From Halodurantibacterium daqingensis (lineage in GTDB: Bacteria; Pseudomonadota; Alphaproteobacteria; Rhodobacterales; Rhodobacteraceae), in NCBI RefSeq assembly GCF_042666235.1, contig NZ_JBHTFQ010000004.1, positions 332,778-396,777 on the forward strand: DNA of 64,000 bases. Reading direction: 5' to 3'. The notes beneath the pieces are model-generated. The model did no database searches. It worked only from the letters and a program-made list of their open reading frames with translations, and was not told the DNA's origin. The translations under genes and the position numbers were made by a program. Shown piece by piece: positions 17,681 to 26,236 of this stretch (the stretch's first letter is position 1; each line of letters begins with the position of its first letter).

Positions 17681-18535
17681 TCATCCTTTCAGGCCTGCCA
17701 GCATCACGCCGCGCACGATGTAGCGTTGCAGCGCAAGAAAGACGACAAGCGTGGGTATCGTGGCAAGCGAGGCGCCGGTCATGATCATCTCCCACTGAAT
17801 CGACTGTTCGACGGCAAAGCTCGAAAGGCCGATGGGCAGGGTGTAAAGATCCTGACTGGTGGTAACGATCAGCGGCCAGAAGAATGCGGTCCAGTTGCCA
17901 AGGAAGGTGAAGATCGCGAGTGCCGAGAGCGCGGGCGTGACCAGCGGCATTGCCACCCGCCACCAGATCGCGAATTCGTTCAGCCCGTCGATGCGCGCCG
18001 CTTCAAGAAAGTCGTCGGGGATGGTCTCGAAGAACTGCTTCATCAGGAAGGCGCCGAAGGCCGTCATCATGCCCGGGAACATGATCCCCCAGTAGGTGTC
18101 GAGCCAGCCGAACTCGGCCGACATCAGATACCACGGGATCACCAGCATTTCCGTCGGGATCATCAGGGTGGACAGGATCGCAATGAAGATGAACTGCCGG
18201 CCCCGGAACCGGAACTTGGCCAGTGTGTAGCCGACAAGGCTGTCGAAAAAGAGGTTCGAGACCGTCACCGCGATGGCCACGATGGTCGAGTTGAAGAACC
18301 AGCGCAGGAAGCGCCCGTCCGACAGGACACGTTCGTAATTGGCCAGCGTCGGGTTCGCCGGGATCAGCCGCAGGTCATAGACCTGGCCGGCCGTCTTGAG
18401 CGAGGTGGAGAACATGAACAGCAGCGGCGTGATCATGATGACCCCGCCGATGAACAGGATCGTCCAGATCACGATCCGGCCGGGGCGGATGCGCGGCATG
18501 GCAAGGGCGGGCGCGGTTGCGGTGGTATCGGCCAT
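17681..18535 (-). CDS. Sugar ABC importer permease 2 (MalG-like)
   Basis: 284 residues, six predicted membrane helices, with the EAA loop region EAARIDGLNEFAIWWRVAMP near residues 185-205. That loop contacts the ATPase in carbohydrate importers. It begins 1 nt after permease 1 and ends next to the lyase gene start. It is the CUT1-type second permease of this amino-sugar operon. Confidence 0.93.
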   Translation of the reverse strand: MADTTATAPALAMPRIRPGRIVIWTILFIGGVIMITPLLFMFSTSLKTAGQVYDLRLIPANPTLANYERVLSDGRFLRWFFNSTIVAIAVTVSNLFFDSLVGYTLAKFRFRGRQFIFIAILSTLMIPTEMLVIPWYLMSAEFGWLDTYWGIMFPGMMTAFGAFLMKQFFETIPDDFLEAARIDGLNEFAIWWRVAMPLVTPALSALAIFTFLGNWTAFFWPLIVTTSQDLYTLPIGLSSFAVEQSIQWEMIMTGASLATIPTLVVFLALQRYIVRGVMLAGLKG

Positions 18536-18536
18536 C

Positions 18537-19484
18537 TCAGCGCTCCCTCAGGACCCAGAGCTGCAGCAGCGAGACACAGAGCAGGATGGTGAACAGCACC
18601 ACCGTCTGCGCGGCCGCATAGCCCATCTGGTAGGATGAAAAGGCCGTCTGGTAGATCATCAGAACCAGCGGCTTGGTGGAATTGAGCGGCCCGCCCGGGT
18701 CGTTCGTGGTCATGTTGTAGACCTGATCGAAGATCCGCAGGAACCCGATCGAGGAAAAGACCACCAGAAAGACCGTCGTGGGCTTGAGCAGCGGCAGCGT
18801 GATGCGCCGCAGGATCGCCCATTCGCCCAGCCCGTCGATCCGCGCGGCCTCGTAAAAGGTGCTGGGGATCGCCCGCAGCCCGGCCATGAAGATGATGATC
18901 TGGAACCCGAGCCCCGCCCAGATCGCCGTGACCATGATCGAGGGCAGCGCCCAGGTGGTCGAGTTCAGGAAGGCCAGCTGCGCTATGCCGAAGCGGCCCA
19001 GCATGTCGTTGATCACCCCGATCGGCGCCGGCTGGTAGAACCAGCGCCAGACCCAGGCCATTGCGGCCGCCGTGGTCACGAAGGGCAGGAAGTAGAGCGC
19101 CCGGATCAGGGTATGCCCGAAATGGATCCGGTCAAGAAACCAGGCGATGGTGAAGGCCAGCACCAGGCTGATCGGCGTGCCAAGGATCAGGTAGGTGAAG
19201 GTGTTGCGGAACACCTGCCAGAAAACCGGATCGCCGGCCATCCGGACATAGTTGTCGATCCCGATGAAGCGCGGGTCCGACAGCAGGTCCCAGTCGGTCA
19301 GCGACAGGCGAAAGGCCTGGAAGGTGGGGTAGAACCGGATCACGCCATAAAACAGCACCGGAATGGCCAGGAAGGACCAGACCCAGATCAGCTTGCGCCG
19401 CTGCATGGTCCAGCCCCGTCCGGGCCGGCGTTCGGGGGCAGCCGGGCGCCCCTCGGGCGCCCCCTTGCGGAATGTGGCGGACAT
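18537..19484 (-). CDS. Sugar ABC importer permease 1 (MalF-like)
   Basis: 315 residues with an N-terminal cytosolic tail rich in Arg/Pro/Gly, then six helices and the EAA loop EAARIDGLGEWAILRRITLP. This is the CUT1 MalF/UgpA-type permease. It sits between the binding protein (16 nt upstream) and permease 2 (1 nt downstream) and should pair with permease 2 in the inner membrane. Confidence 0.93.
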   Translation of the reverse strand: MSATFRKGAPEGRPAAPERRPGRGWTMQRRKLIWVWSFLAIPVLFYGVIRFYPTFQAFRLSLTDWDLLSDPRFIGIDNYVRMAGDPVFWQVFRNTFTYLILGTPISLVLAFTIAWFLDRIHFGHTLIRALYFLPFVTTAAAMAWVWRWFYQPAPIGVINDMLGRFGIAQLAFLNSTTWALPSIMVTAIWAGLGFQIIIFMAGLRAIPSTFYEAARIDGLGEWAILRRITLPLLKPTTVFLVVFSSIGFLRIFDQVYNMTTNDPGGPLNSTKPLVLMIYQTAFSSYQMGYAAAQTVVLFTILLCVSLLQLWVLRER

Positions 19485-19500
19485 GGTTCTGCCCCCTCGC

Positions 19501-20751
19501 TTACCGGGCGCGGTCCAGCATGGCCTGTTCGGCCTGTGCGGCGGCGGCGATCGAATCCGCCGGCGACTGGCCCTGCATCAGGATCCGATTCGCCATGTCG
19601 ATCGTGTTCTGCCGCTGGGCCGCCTCGTCCACGAAGATCGTGGTATGGGCATATTCAAGCCCACGCAGGAAGGGGCCAAAGACCGGGTCCTGCAGGTTTT
19701 CCTCGGTCAGGGCTGCGCTGCGCCGGGCCGGAAGCTCGCCCACCACGTCAAGCCAGATGGCCATCGCCTCTTCCGACGAGATGAACTGCAGGAACTTCTG
19801 CGCCGCCTCGAGCTTCTCGCCGCTGGCGCCCGAACCGATGCCATTGGCAAAATAGCTGGCATAGTTCGACCGCATGCCCTCGGCATTGGCCGGAAGCTCG
19901 GTCACGCCCCATTCGAAATCCTCGATCGTGCGGAACGAGCCAAGGCGGAAGGTGCCGTCGATCGTCATCCCGGCGCGCCCGGCCCGGAACGCCGCCTGCC
20001 CTTCGTCCATGAAGCCGCGCACGCCGACTTTCTCGACCAGTTGCAGGTCGGTATAGAACTTCAGCGCCTCGATCCCGGCGTCGGAAGTATAGGTGACCTG
20101 GCTGTAATCCTCGGTATAGGGCTCGCCGCCGAACTGGCGCACCAGGACCTCGCGCCACCAATGGTGATCCTGCCCGCCCATGTCCAGCGTCATGCCGACC
20201 GTGGTCAGGTTGCCGCCCGCATCCGTCTGGGCAATGGCCTTGGCCGCGGTGACCATTTCCTCCAGCGTCGTGGGCGGGGCTTCGGGATCAAGGCCGGCCT
20301 GTTCGAACAGGTTCTTGTTGTAGAACAGCGCAAGCGACCGCACCGCGGTGGGAAGGCCATAGTAATCGCCATTGCGTTTCATCGCGGTGACGATCGGGAA
20401 GAACTCGGCCTCGATCTCGTCATGGGGGAAGGCATCGGCCGAAAGCGGCTGCAGCACGCGGCCATTCACGAACTGGTCGGTCCAGCCATAGAACAGCTGC
20501 AGCACATCCGGCCCCCGCCGCGCCATGGTCGCGGCAACCACCCGCGTCTGGTAATCGGCATAGGGGAAGGTCACCTGCTTGACGGTGATGTCCGGGTTCT
20601 GATCCTGGAACGCGGCGATCAGCTGGTCCATCGCGGCGACGCGGGTGTCGAAGACATATTGCCAGTATTCGATCTCGACCGCGCTGGCCGCTGTCACCGA
20701 AAACGAGCTGACGCCGGCCATGAGTCCGGCCACAAGCATTGCTTTACGCAT
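19501..20751 (-). CDS. Sugar ABC importer periplasmic binding protein
   Basis: 416 residues from the ATG at 20751, chosen because GGAGGT lies five bases before it and it gives a clean Sec signal (MRKAML...VTAASA). The mature start VEIEYWQYVFDTR, and the core PYADYQTRVVAATMARRGPD and NYASYFANGIG, are typical of family 1 extracellular sugar-binding proteins. Binding-site aromatics (YGW, WW) are visible. It is the first gene of the minus-strand operon and likely the most expressed. The ligand is probably an amino sugar or conjugate, judged from NagB and the lyase further down. Confidence 0.92.
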   Translation of the reverse strand: MRKAMLVAGLMAGVSSFSVTAASAVEIEYWQYVFDTRVAAMDQLIAAFQDQNPDITVKQVTFPYADYQTRVVAATMARRGPDVLQLFYGWTDQFVNGRVLQPLSADAFPHDEIEAEFFPIVTAMKRNGDYYGLPTAVRSLALFYNKNLFEQAGLDPEAPPTTLEEMVTAAKAIAQTDAGGNLTTVGMTLDMGGQDHHWWREVLVRQFGGEPYTEDYSQVTYTSDAGIEALKFYTDLQLVEKVGVRGFMDEGQAAFRAGRAGMTIDGTFRLGSFRTIEDFEWGVTELPANAEGMRSNYASYFANGIGSGASGEKLEAAQKFLQFISSEEAMAIWLDVVGELPARRSAALTEENLQDPVFGPFLRGLEYAHTTIFVDEAAQRQNTIDMANRILMQGQSPADSIAAAAQAEQAMLDRAR

Positions 20752-20958
20752 ATTTACCTCCGTTGACCTGACCTTTGCCGGCCAGCTTGTTTCTGCCACG
20801 CTCCCGTCACCCTCCACGCAGGGGCGCGGCGGCCGCGCCTGACGCAACCACAGCAAGATTTCCCGCGAATTCGGCATGAGTCAATAAAATAATTCACTTG
20901 AGTTATTCTAGGCAGGCAGCCACACTGATCGCCGGCGAAACCGGGGACAGGACGCGGA
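20752..20958. promoter_or_regulatory. Divergent promoter region of amino-sugar genes
   Basis: About 207 bases between the binding-protein gene and the divergent ROK regulator. The centre is AT-rich (20880-20910) within otherwise GC-rich DNA and contains the palindrome at 20888-20907. TTGACT is found on the minus strand at 20879-20884, a possible -35 for the transport operon. Confidence 0.5.
20888..20907. promoter_or_regulatory. 20-bp palindrome, candidate operator of the ROK regulator
   Basis: AATAATTCA-CT-TGAGTTATT has nine-base arms with one mismatch and a two-base spacer. It sits about midway between the divergent operon and a ROK repressor gene. NagC/Mlc-type ROK repressors bind AT-rich palindromes, so autoregulation and control of the importer are likely. 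No other copy was searched for. Confidence 0.6.
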
Positions 20959-22176
20959 ATGGCAGGGGCACTGCAGGACGGACGTTTGATCGCGCTTGGC
21001 AAGAACCCCGGGCGCAGCCGGTCCCATAACCGCCGGGTGATTCTGGATCTGGTGCGCAGCCGGGGGCAGTTGGGGCGCAAGGAGCTGGCCGATCTGACCC
21101 AGCTGACCACGCAGGCCGTTGCGAACATCATCGAGGAACTGCTGTCGGAAAACCTTCTGGTCGATCTGGGCCGCCGCCGTTCAGGCCGAGGCCAGCCGCC
21201 GATCCAGTTCGCGATAAACCCGGATGGCGCGATCACCATCGGCTTCGAGGTGGCCGTGTCACGGCTGGTGACCACCGTGCTCGACCTTGGCGGCAACATC
21301 CGTGAGGCGCGTTCGGTCGAGGTGAGTGACCCCTCGCCCCAGGTGCTGATCCCGCGCCTGGCCCGGGAGGTCGCGGCGATCCGCGACCGCTTCCGCACCA
21401 CCCTGACCGGTGTCGGTGTGGTGATGCCCGGCCCGTTCGAAATCGAGGGCCTTTCGGGTGTCGGCCCCACCACCCTGCCCGGCTGGGCCGGAGTTGACGT
21501 GGCGGCGCAGCTGGGGGCGCTGATCAACGTCCCGGTCGTGATCGAAAACGATGCCAATGCCGCAGCCGTCGGGGAAACGCTGTTTGGCGCCGGTCAGCAA
21601 CTCTCCAGTTTCTGCGTGATCTATTTCGGCGCGGGCCTTGGCCTTGGGATCATCCAGGAAAACCTGCCGCTGCGCGGCGCCTTTGGCAATGCCGGCGAAA
21701 TCGGCCACGTGGTGGTGGTGCCCGGCGGGCGGGCCTGCGCCTGCGGGCAGGCGGGCTGTCTTGAACGCTATGCCTCGCTGCATGCGCTGCACGAACGACT
21801 GGGCCGCATCACCGATTTCGACGATCTGGACCGGATGCAGGCCAGCGACGACCCTGATCTTGCCGCCTGGCTGGACGAGGCCGCGGTGCATCTGTCGCCG
21901 ATGATCGTGATGCTGGAGAACATCCTCGATCCGGAAACCGTCATTCTGGACGGCGCGCTTCCCGACGCGATCATCGATGCACTGATCGAGCGGCTGTCGC
22001 TCGGCACCTCGGTCGCGAACCGCCGCAACCGCGCCACACCGCGGGTGATCCGCGGGCGCACCGGCCAGATGACAGCGGCCCTTGGCGCCGCCGCCCTGCC
22101 GTTTTCCGACGCGCTGACGCCGCGGCTTGATACCAGCCGTGGCCCCACCGCCGAGCCCACCCCGGAACCCGCATAG
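20959..22176 (+). CDS. ROK-family transcriptional regulator (NagC/Mlc-like)
   Basis: 405 residues. The N-terminal winged helix is visible as NRRVILDLVRSRGQLGRKEL and LTTQAVANIIEELL (about 23-70). The ROK domain retains the ENDANAAAVGE and GHVVVVPGGRACACGQAGC elements, the latter being the zinc-binding CxCGxxGC. Lacking a standard DxGxT kinase loop in the expected place (IGFEVAVSRLVTT), it is a regulator rather than a kinase. It diverges from the sugar importer with a palindrome between, and should sense the imported amino sugar or its phosphate. Confidence 0.92.
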   Translation: MAGALQDGRLIALGKNPGRSRSHNRRVILDLVRSRGQLGRKELADLTQLTTQAVANIIEELLSENLLVDLGRRRSGRGQPPIQFAINPDGAITIGFEVAVSRLVTTVLDLGGNIREARSVEVSDPSPQVLIPRLAREVAAIRDRFRTTLTGVGVVMPGPFEIEGLSGVGPTTLPGWAGVDVAAQLGALINVPVVIENDANAAAVGETLFGAGQQLSSFCVIYFGAGLGLGIIQENLPLRGAFGNAGEIGHVVVVPGGRACACGQAGCLERYASLHALHERLGRITDFDDLDRMQASDDPDLAAWLDEAAVHLSPMIVMLENILDPETVILDGALPDAIIDALIERLSLGTSVANRRNRATPRVIRGRTGQMTAALGAAALPFSDALTPRLDTSRGPTAEPTPEPA

Positions 22177-22210
22177 ACAGTCGAACCGAGCCGACGCCCA
22201 GGAGGATCCC

Positions 22211-24529
22211 ATGACCGATCGTGACCGCATCGCCCGCCAGATGGAGGACCCGGCCCTGCTGCGCCTGCACCGGGCGCTGTCGCGTCTGGAATCGGTCGTG
22301 ACGGTGATGAATACCGGCGCCCACCCCGATGATGAACAGAACGGGCTTCTGGCTTTCCTGCGGCTTGGGCTGGGGATGCGGGTGGTCGTCGCCTGCTCGA
22401 CCCGGGGCGAGGGCGGGCAGAACATCCTTGGCCCCGAACGCGGCGCGGCGCTCGGCGTCCTGCGCACCCGAGAGATGGAGGCCGCCGCCGCCCGGATCGA
22501 CGCGGATGTGGTCTGGCTGGGCTTTGGCCCCGGCGATCCGGTGCATGACTTCGGCTTTTCCAAGACGGGTGAAGGCACGCTTGCCCGCTGGGGCGAGGAG
22601 CGGCTGCTGGAACGCCTTGTGCGCGCCTATCGCAGCGAATGCCCCGATATCGTGATCCCGACCTTTCTGGACGTGCCGGGCCAGCACGGCCATCACCGCG
22701 CCATGACCCGCGCGGCGCGGCAGGCGATTGCGCTGGCGGCCGATCCTGCGGCCTTTCCCGATCATCTGGCCGAAGGCCTGCAGCCCTGGCAGGTGGCCAA
22801 GTTCTACCTGCCCGCATGGTCGGGGGGCGGGGCGACCTATGATGATGAGCTGCCCCCGCCAAAGGCGACGCTGCGGGTTCAGGCCGCCGGGCGCGACCCG
22901 GCGACCGGGGCGGCCTGGGATCACATCGGGGAATGGTCGCGCTATTACCACGCCTCGCAGGCGATGGGGCAGTGGCGCGATGTGCCGCGCGACGGCTGGG
23001 ACCTGCATCTGGAGGGCGGCGCGCCGGAAGCCGCGATCACCGAAGACCTGCCCGCGAGCCTTGGCGATCTAGCGGCACTGCCGGGCGCGCCGCCCGCGCT
23101 TTCGGTGGCGGCGGATGCGATCGGGGCGGCCATCGCGGCCTTTCCGGCAGCCGACCGCATCCTGCCCGCCCTGCTGCAGGCCGACCGCGCCCTGCAAGAA
23201 GCCGAAGCCGACAGCGCATATCCCCATCGCCACCGCGTGACCCGCAAACGCATCGAGGTTCAGGCGGCGCTGTTCGAGGCGGCGGGCGTCACGATCCGCG
23301 CCTGGCCCGAACCTGCGCTGCTGCCCGCGGGCGGGCAGGGGCGGATCGGATGGCATGTCGCGGGCGACCGGCCCGTGACGCTGCGCGCCGTCCTGCCGGA
23401 TGGCGTCACCGGCGGCGAGGCAGGCCCCACCGGCCTGACCGTCACGGCCGCACCCGATGCGCCCTTTTCGCAACCCTTCAGGCCCGGATGGGAGGCGAGG
23501 GGCGGCAATCACGGCACCTTCCTTTCGGCCGAGATGGTGCTGGAGGACCGGACGATCCGCCGCCGCGTCGATCTGGATGAGCCGTTGCAGATCGTCCCCG
23601 CCCGGACGCTGCAGGTCGAGCCCGACGCCTTTGTCCTGCGCCTGGCCGACCCGCCGGCGGCGCTCGATCTCCGGTTCCGGGGGCCGGTGCCGGACCTGAG
23701 CCTGCCGCCGGGCGTGACGCTCGATGGCACACGCCTGCATCTGACGGGGCCGATTGCGCCCGGGCTGCACGATCTTGCGCCCCGGCTGGACGGGCGGCCC
23801 GCGATGCGGATGACGACCGCCGCCTATCCGCATGTCGGGCGGCTCGCCTATCTGGAACCGGCGGCGTTGCGCCTGCTGGCGCTGGATCTTGCGCTGCCCG
23901 ATGCGCGGATCGGCTATGTCGGCGGCGGGGGTGATCGCGTGGGGCTGTGGCTGGGGCGGATGGGGCTGGATGTCACGGTGCTGGACGATCTGGCGGCGGA
24001 TGCGGATCTGTCGCGGTTCGACACCATCGTCATCGGCATCGTGGCCTTCGGCACCCGGCCCGACCTGGCTGCGGCGGTTCCGGCCCTGCATCGCTTCGTG
24101 CAGGACGGGGGCCATCTGGTCACGCTTTACCAGCGCCCCGATCAGGGCTGGACCGAAGGCGTCCCGCCCCGGCCGCTGACCATCGGCACCCCCTCGCTGC
24201 GCTGGCGCGTGACCGACCCCGCCGCACCCGTCACGGTGCTTGCGCCGGACCATCCGCTGCTGTCCGGCCCCAACCGCATCGGCCCCGAGGACTGGGCCGG
24301 CTGGGACAAGGAACGCGGCATCTACTTTGCCGCCCGCTGGGATGCGGCCTATCAGCCACTTCTTGCCATGAGCGATGCAGGCGAAGCCCCGTTGCAGGGG
24401 GCGCTGGTATCGGGGGCCATCGGCGCGGGGCGCCATACCCATACCAGCCTTGTGCTGCATCATCAGCTTGACCGGTTGGTGCCCGGCGCCTTCCGCCTTC
24501 TGGCGAACCTCGTGCAGCCGGCATGGTAG
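22211..24529 (+). CDS. PIG-L/LmbE-family deacetylase with long C-terminal region
   Basis: 772 residues from the ATG at 22211, after GGAGGATCCC; the open frame extends upstream into the ROK gene. The N-terminal ~230 residues are a PIG-L deacetylase: zinc motif GAHPDDE (36-42) and a distal histidine cluster GQHGHHRAMTRAA. The remaining ~500 residues have no domain I can name with certainty; the end (VTLYQRPDQGW, SPRWD-like YFAARWDAAY) has a beta-rich, ThuA/GATase-like feel. PIG-L members de-N-acetylate amino sugars such as GlcNAc conjugates. Gene position after the ROK regulator suggests it acts on the same amino sugar. No signal peptide is seen. Confidence 0.85.
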   Translation: MTDRDRIARQMEDPALLRLHRALSRLESVVTVMNTGAHPDDEQNGLLAFLRLGLGMRVVVACSTRGEGGQNILGPERGAALGVLRTREMEAAAARIDADVVWLGFGPGDPVHDFGFSKTGEGTLARWGEERLLERLVRAYRSECPDIVIPTFLDVPGQHGHHRAMTRAARQAIALAADPAAFPDHLAEGLQPWQVAKFYLPAWSGGGATYDDELPPPKATLRVQAAGRDPATGAAWDHIGEWSRYYHASQAMGQWRDVPRDGWDLHLEGGAPEAAITEDLPASLGDLAALPGAPPALSVAADAIGAAIAAFPAADRILPALLQADRALQEAEADSAYPHRHRVTRKRIEVQAALFEAAGVTIRAWPEPALLPAGGQGRIGWHVAGDRPVTLRAVLPDGVTGGEAGPTGLTVTAAPDAPFSQPFRPGWEARGGNHGTFLSAEMVLEDRTIRRRVDLDEPLQIVPARTLQVEPDAFVLRLADPPAALDLRFRGPVPDLSLPPGVTLDGTRLHLTGPIAPGLHDLAPRLDGRPAMRMTTAAYPHVGRLAYLEPAALRLLALDLALPDARIGYVGGGGDRVGLWLGRMGLDVTVLDDLAADADLSRFDTIVIGIVAFGTRPDLAAAVPALHRFVQDGGHLVTLYQRPDQGWTEGVPPRPLTIGTPSLRWRVTDPAAPVTVLAPDHPLLSGPNRIGPEDWAGWDKERGIYFAARWDAAYQPLLAMSDAGEAPLQGALVSGAIGAGRHTHTSLVLHHQLDRLVPGAFRLLANLVQPAW

Positions 24530-24535
24530 GCGGTG

Positions 24536-25426
24536 ATGGCAGACAGCCAGGCCGGTCCTGAGGAGACGCCCTCGCTCGCGGGGGTGCCCTGGCTTCTGGC
24601 CGACATGCTGCTGGTCACGGGCATGACCGTTCTGGTCAAGATCCAGGGGGCCAGCTATCCGGCCGTGCAGATGGTCTTCATCCGCGCGCTGATCGGGCTT
24701 GTGGCGATCCTGCCGCTGATCTGGCAGCGCCGGCGCGATTTCCTTGGCATGCGCCAGCCCTTGCGCAATGCCGGCCGTGTGTGCTGCAACGCGGTCGCGC
24801 TCACGATGAACTTTGTCGCGGTTGCCGCGCTGCCGCTGGCGCTGGTGAATGCGATCGGCTTTACCCGGCCGCTGGTCTCGATGGGGCTTGCCGCGCTGCT
24901 GCTGAGCGAACGGATCAGCCGAACGCGCTGGCTGGGCGGGGTGATCGCCTTCTTCGGCGTGCTTGTCCTGATCTCGCCGGGCGATCTGGTGCTGAACGCG
25001 GGACTTTTCGCGGCCTTTGCCTCGGTCTTCTTCGGCTCGATGGCGGCGGTCCAGACCCGGGCCTTGCGCGGCGAAAGCACGACGGTGATGATGGTCTTCT
25101 ATACCGTGGGCCTTGTGGTGCTGACGCTTGGCCCCGCGCTCTGGCTCTGGCAGCCGGTGCGCCCGGCCGACTGGGTGCCGCTGCTGGCCATCGGGATCCT
25201 GGCGCAGATCGCGCAATACTGTTTCCTGAGCGCCTATCGCCGAACCGAGGCCAGCCGTCTTGCGCCCTTCTCCTACCTGTCGATCCTGCTGGCGCTGGGG
25301 GCGGGCTGGGCCTTTTTCGGCGAACGCCCGCATGCCGGCATGCTGATCGGCGGCGCGATCATCATTGGCGCGCTGCACATGATCTGGCGCAGCGAACGCC
25401 GCCGACCGGGACGAGGCCGCCCCTAG
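24536..25426 (+). CDS. DMT-superfamily transporter with EamA repeats
   Basis: 296 residues from ATG 24536; a GTG three bases earlier is also possible. Ten hydrophobic segments fall in two five-helix halves, the EamA layout (first half ends near TRWLGGVIAFFGVLVLI, second near LIGGAIIIGALHMIW). Such proteins export amino acids, riboflavin or sugars' derivatives. It follows the deacetylase by a few bases, so it is probably co-transcribed, but its cargo is unknown. Confidence 0.88.
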   Translation: MADSQAGPEETPSLAGVPWLLADMLLVTGMTVLVKIQGASYPAVQMVFIRALIGLVAILPLIWQRRRDFLGMRQPLRNAGRVCCNAVALTMNFVAVAALPLALVNAIGFTRPLVSMGLAALLLSERISRTRWLGGVIAFFGVLVLISPGDLVLNAGLFAAFASVFFGSMAAVQTRALRGESTTVMMVFYTVGLVVLTLGPALWLWQPVRPADWVPLLAIGILAQIAQYCFLSAYRRTEASRLAPFSYLSILLALGAGWAFFGERPHAGMLIGGAIIIGALHMIWRSERRRPGRGRP

Positions 25427-25758
25427 CGCACCGGCCGCGGCAGCCCGAGCGCGAGAGCCGGAAGCGCAATGATCCGCCGCAGCCGCGGATGATCCGTCAC
25501 GCCGAAAGACAGCACGCCGCGACAGATCTTCGGCAGGGATCTGTCCGCGCAATCGTCTTGATGACAAGGACATTCCTGCCGATGAGCGGAGATCATCCCC
25601 GAGTGCACCACAGCTCCGGACCGGGCCGGATCGACCAGCCCGATCACCGCCGGAAAGACGATCGGCACCGAAAGGATGACGAGCGCCGTTGCATGAAGAA
25701 CAGGGGCCGGCATCAGGAACAACCCGAGGATCTGAGGCACGCCGGACAGGGCCGCAGC
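25423..25758 (-). pseudogene. Decayed C-terminal fragment of a TRAP large permease (DctM)
   Basis: On the minus strand the order of the end of DctM is still readable. AALSGVPQILGLFL and ALVILSVPIVFPAVIGL lie in one frame, NVLVIKTIA appears in another frame around 25560, and ICRGVLSFG and IALPALALGLPR return in the first frame to the stop at 25423. The intact DctM at 57.8-59.1 kb reads ILLTVPIVFPAMQALGF, NVFVINSIA, IYRGVLPFVG and FPALALWLPG at the same points. At least two frame changes and an internal deletion are needed to reconcile them. It abuts the DMT gene stop tail to tail. Confidence 0.7.
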
Positions 25759-26236
25759 CCCAGCCCACCACGAAAAGCCAGGACCTCAGCGGCGCCTGCA
25801 TGATCGCCGGGAAAGACCGACACCCCTGCCCCGATCAGGATCCTCTCGTTCGCGACGCTCTTGCGCCGCGCCTCGGCCAGACGGTCGTGCTCCAGGCCTG
25901 CGACCCGCGGAGCAACGCGGCCAGGCAGGTGCCGGCAGCGGCCGCCCCGGACGCGCGCACCCACCGGACGCGCCTCGGCCGATGACGTCGATGAACAGAA
26001 ACGGTGACCACCGCAACCAGATCGGGCACCACCCGGCGTGATCACGCAGCCCCGGCTGCGCTGCGGCATTCTGATGCAACCGTGCCGCGACTCAGGGTCC
26101 GGGCCATCCTTCACAGGACTTCCTGCCGGAAGGGCATGGAAAAACCCCACCATCCCGCTAGAACAGGGATGTGCCACAGGACGGGCCCTTGCAAGCCCGC
26201 CCGAACCGGACAATCCGGGGCAGAACGGGGGACGGC
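25759..26236. other. Non-coding stretch upstream of fni
   Basis: About 480 bases. Its left part continues from the DctM relic and may hold further decayed sequence that I cannot assign. Its right end should contain the promoter of the fni-crt operon, and GGGGGAC just before 26237 serves as ribosome site. No complete gene is visible on either strand. Confidence 0.5.

Noticed and set aside
16161..17963. Longer version of the lyase gene starting inside the permease gene
   Set aside because: The extra 95 codons overlap the permease in another frame and have no family similarity; GAAAGGA supports the start at 17678.
23069..25801. Open frame of about 910 codons on the minus strand
   Set aside because: It lies opposite the PIG-L deacetylase and DMT genes with low-complexity, His/Arg/Gln-rich sequence and no domain. 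Only its first part overlaps the DctM relic, in another frame.
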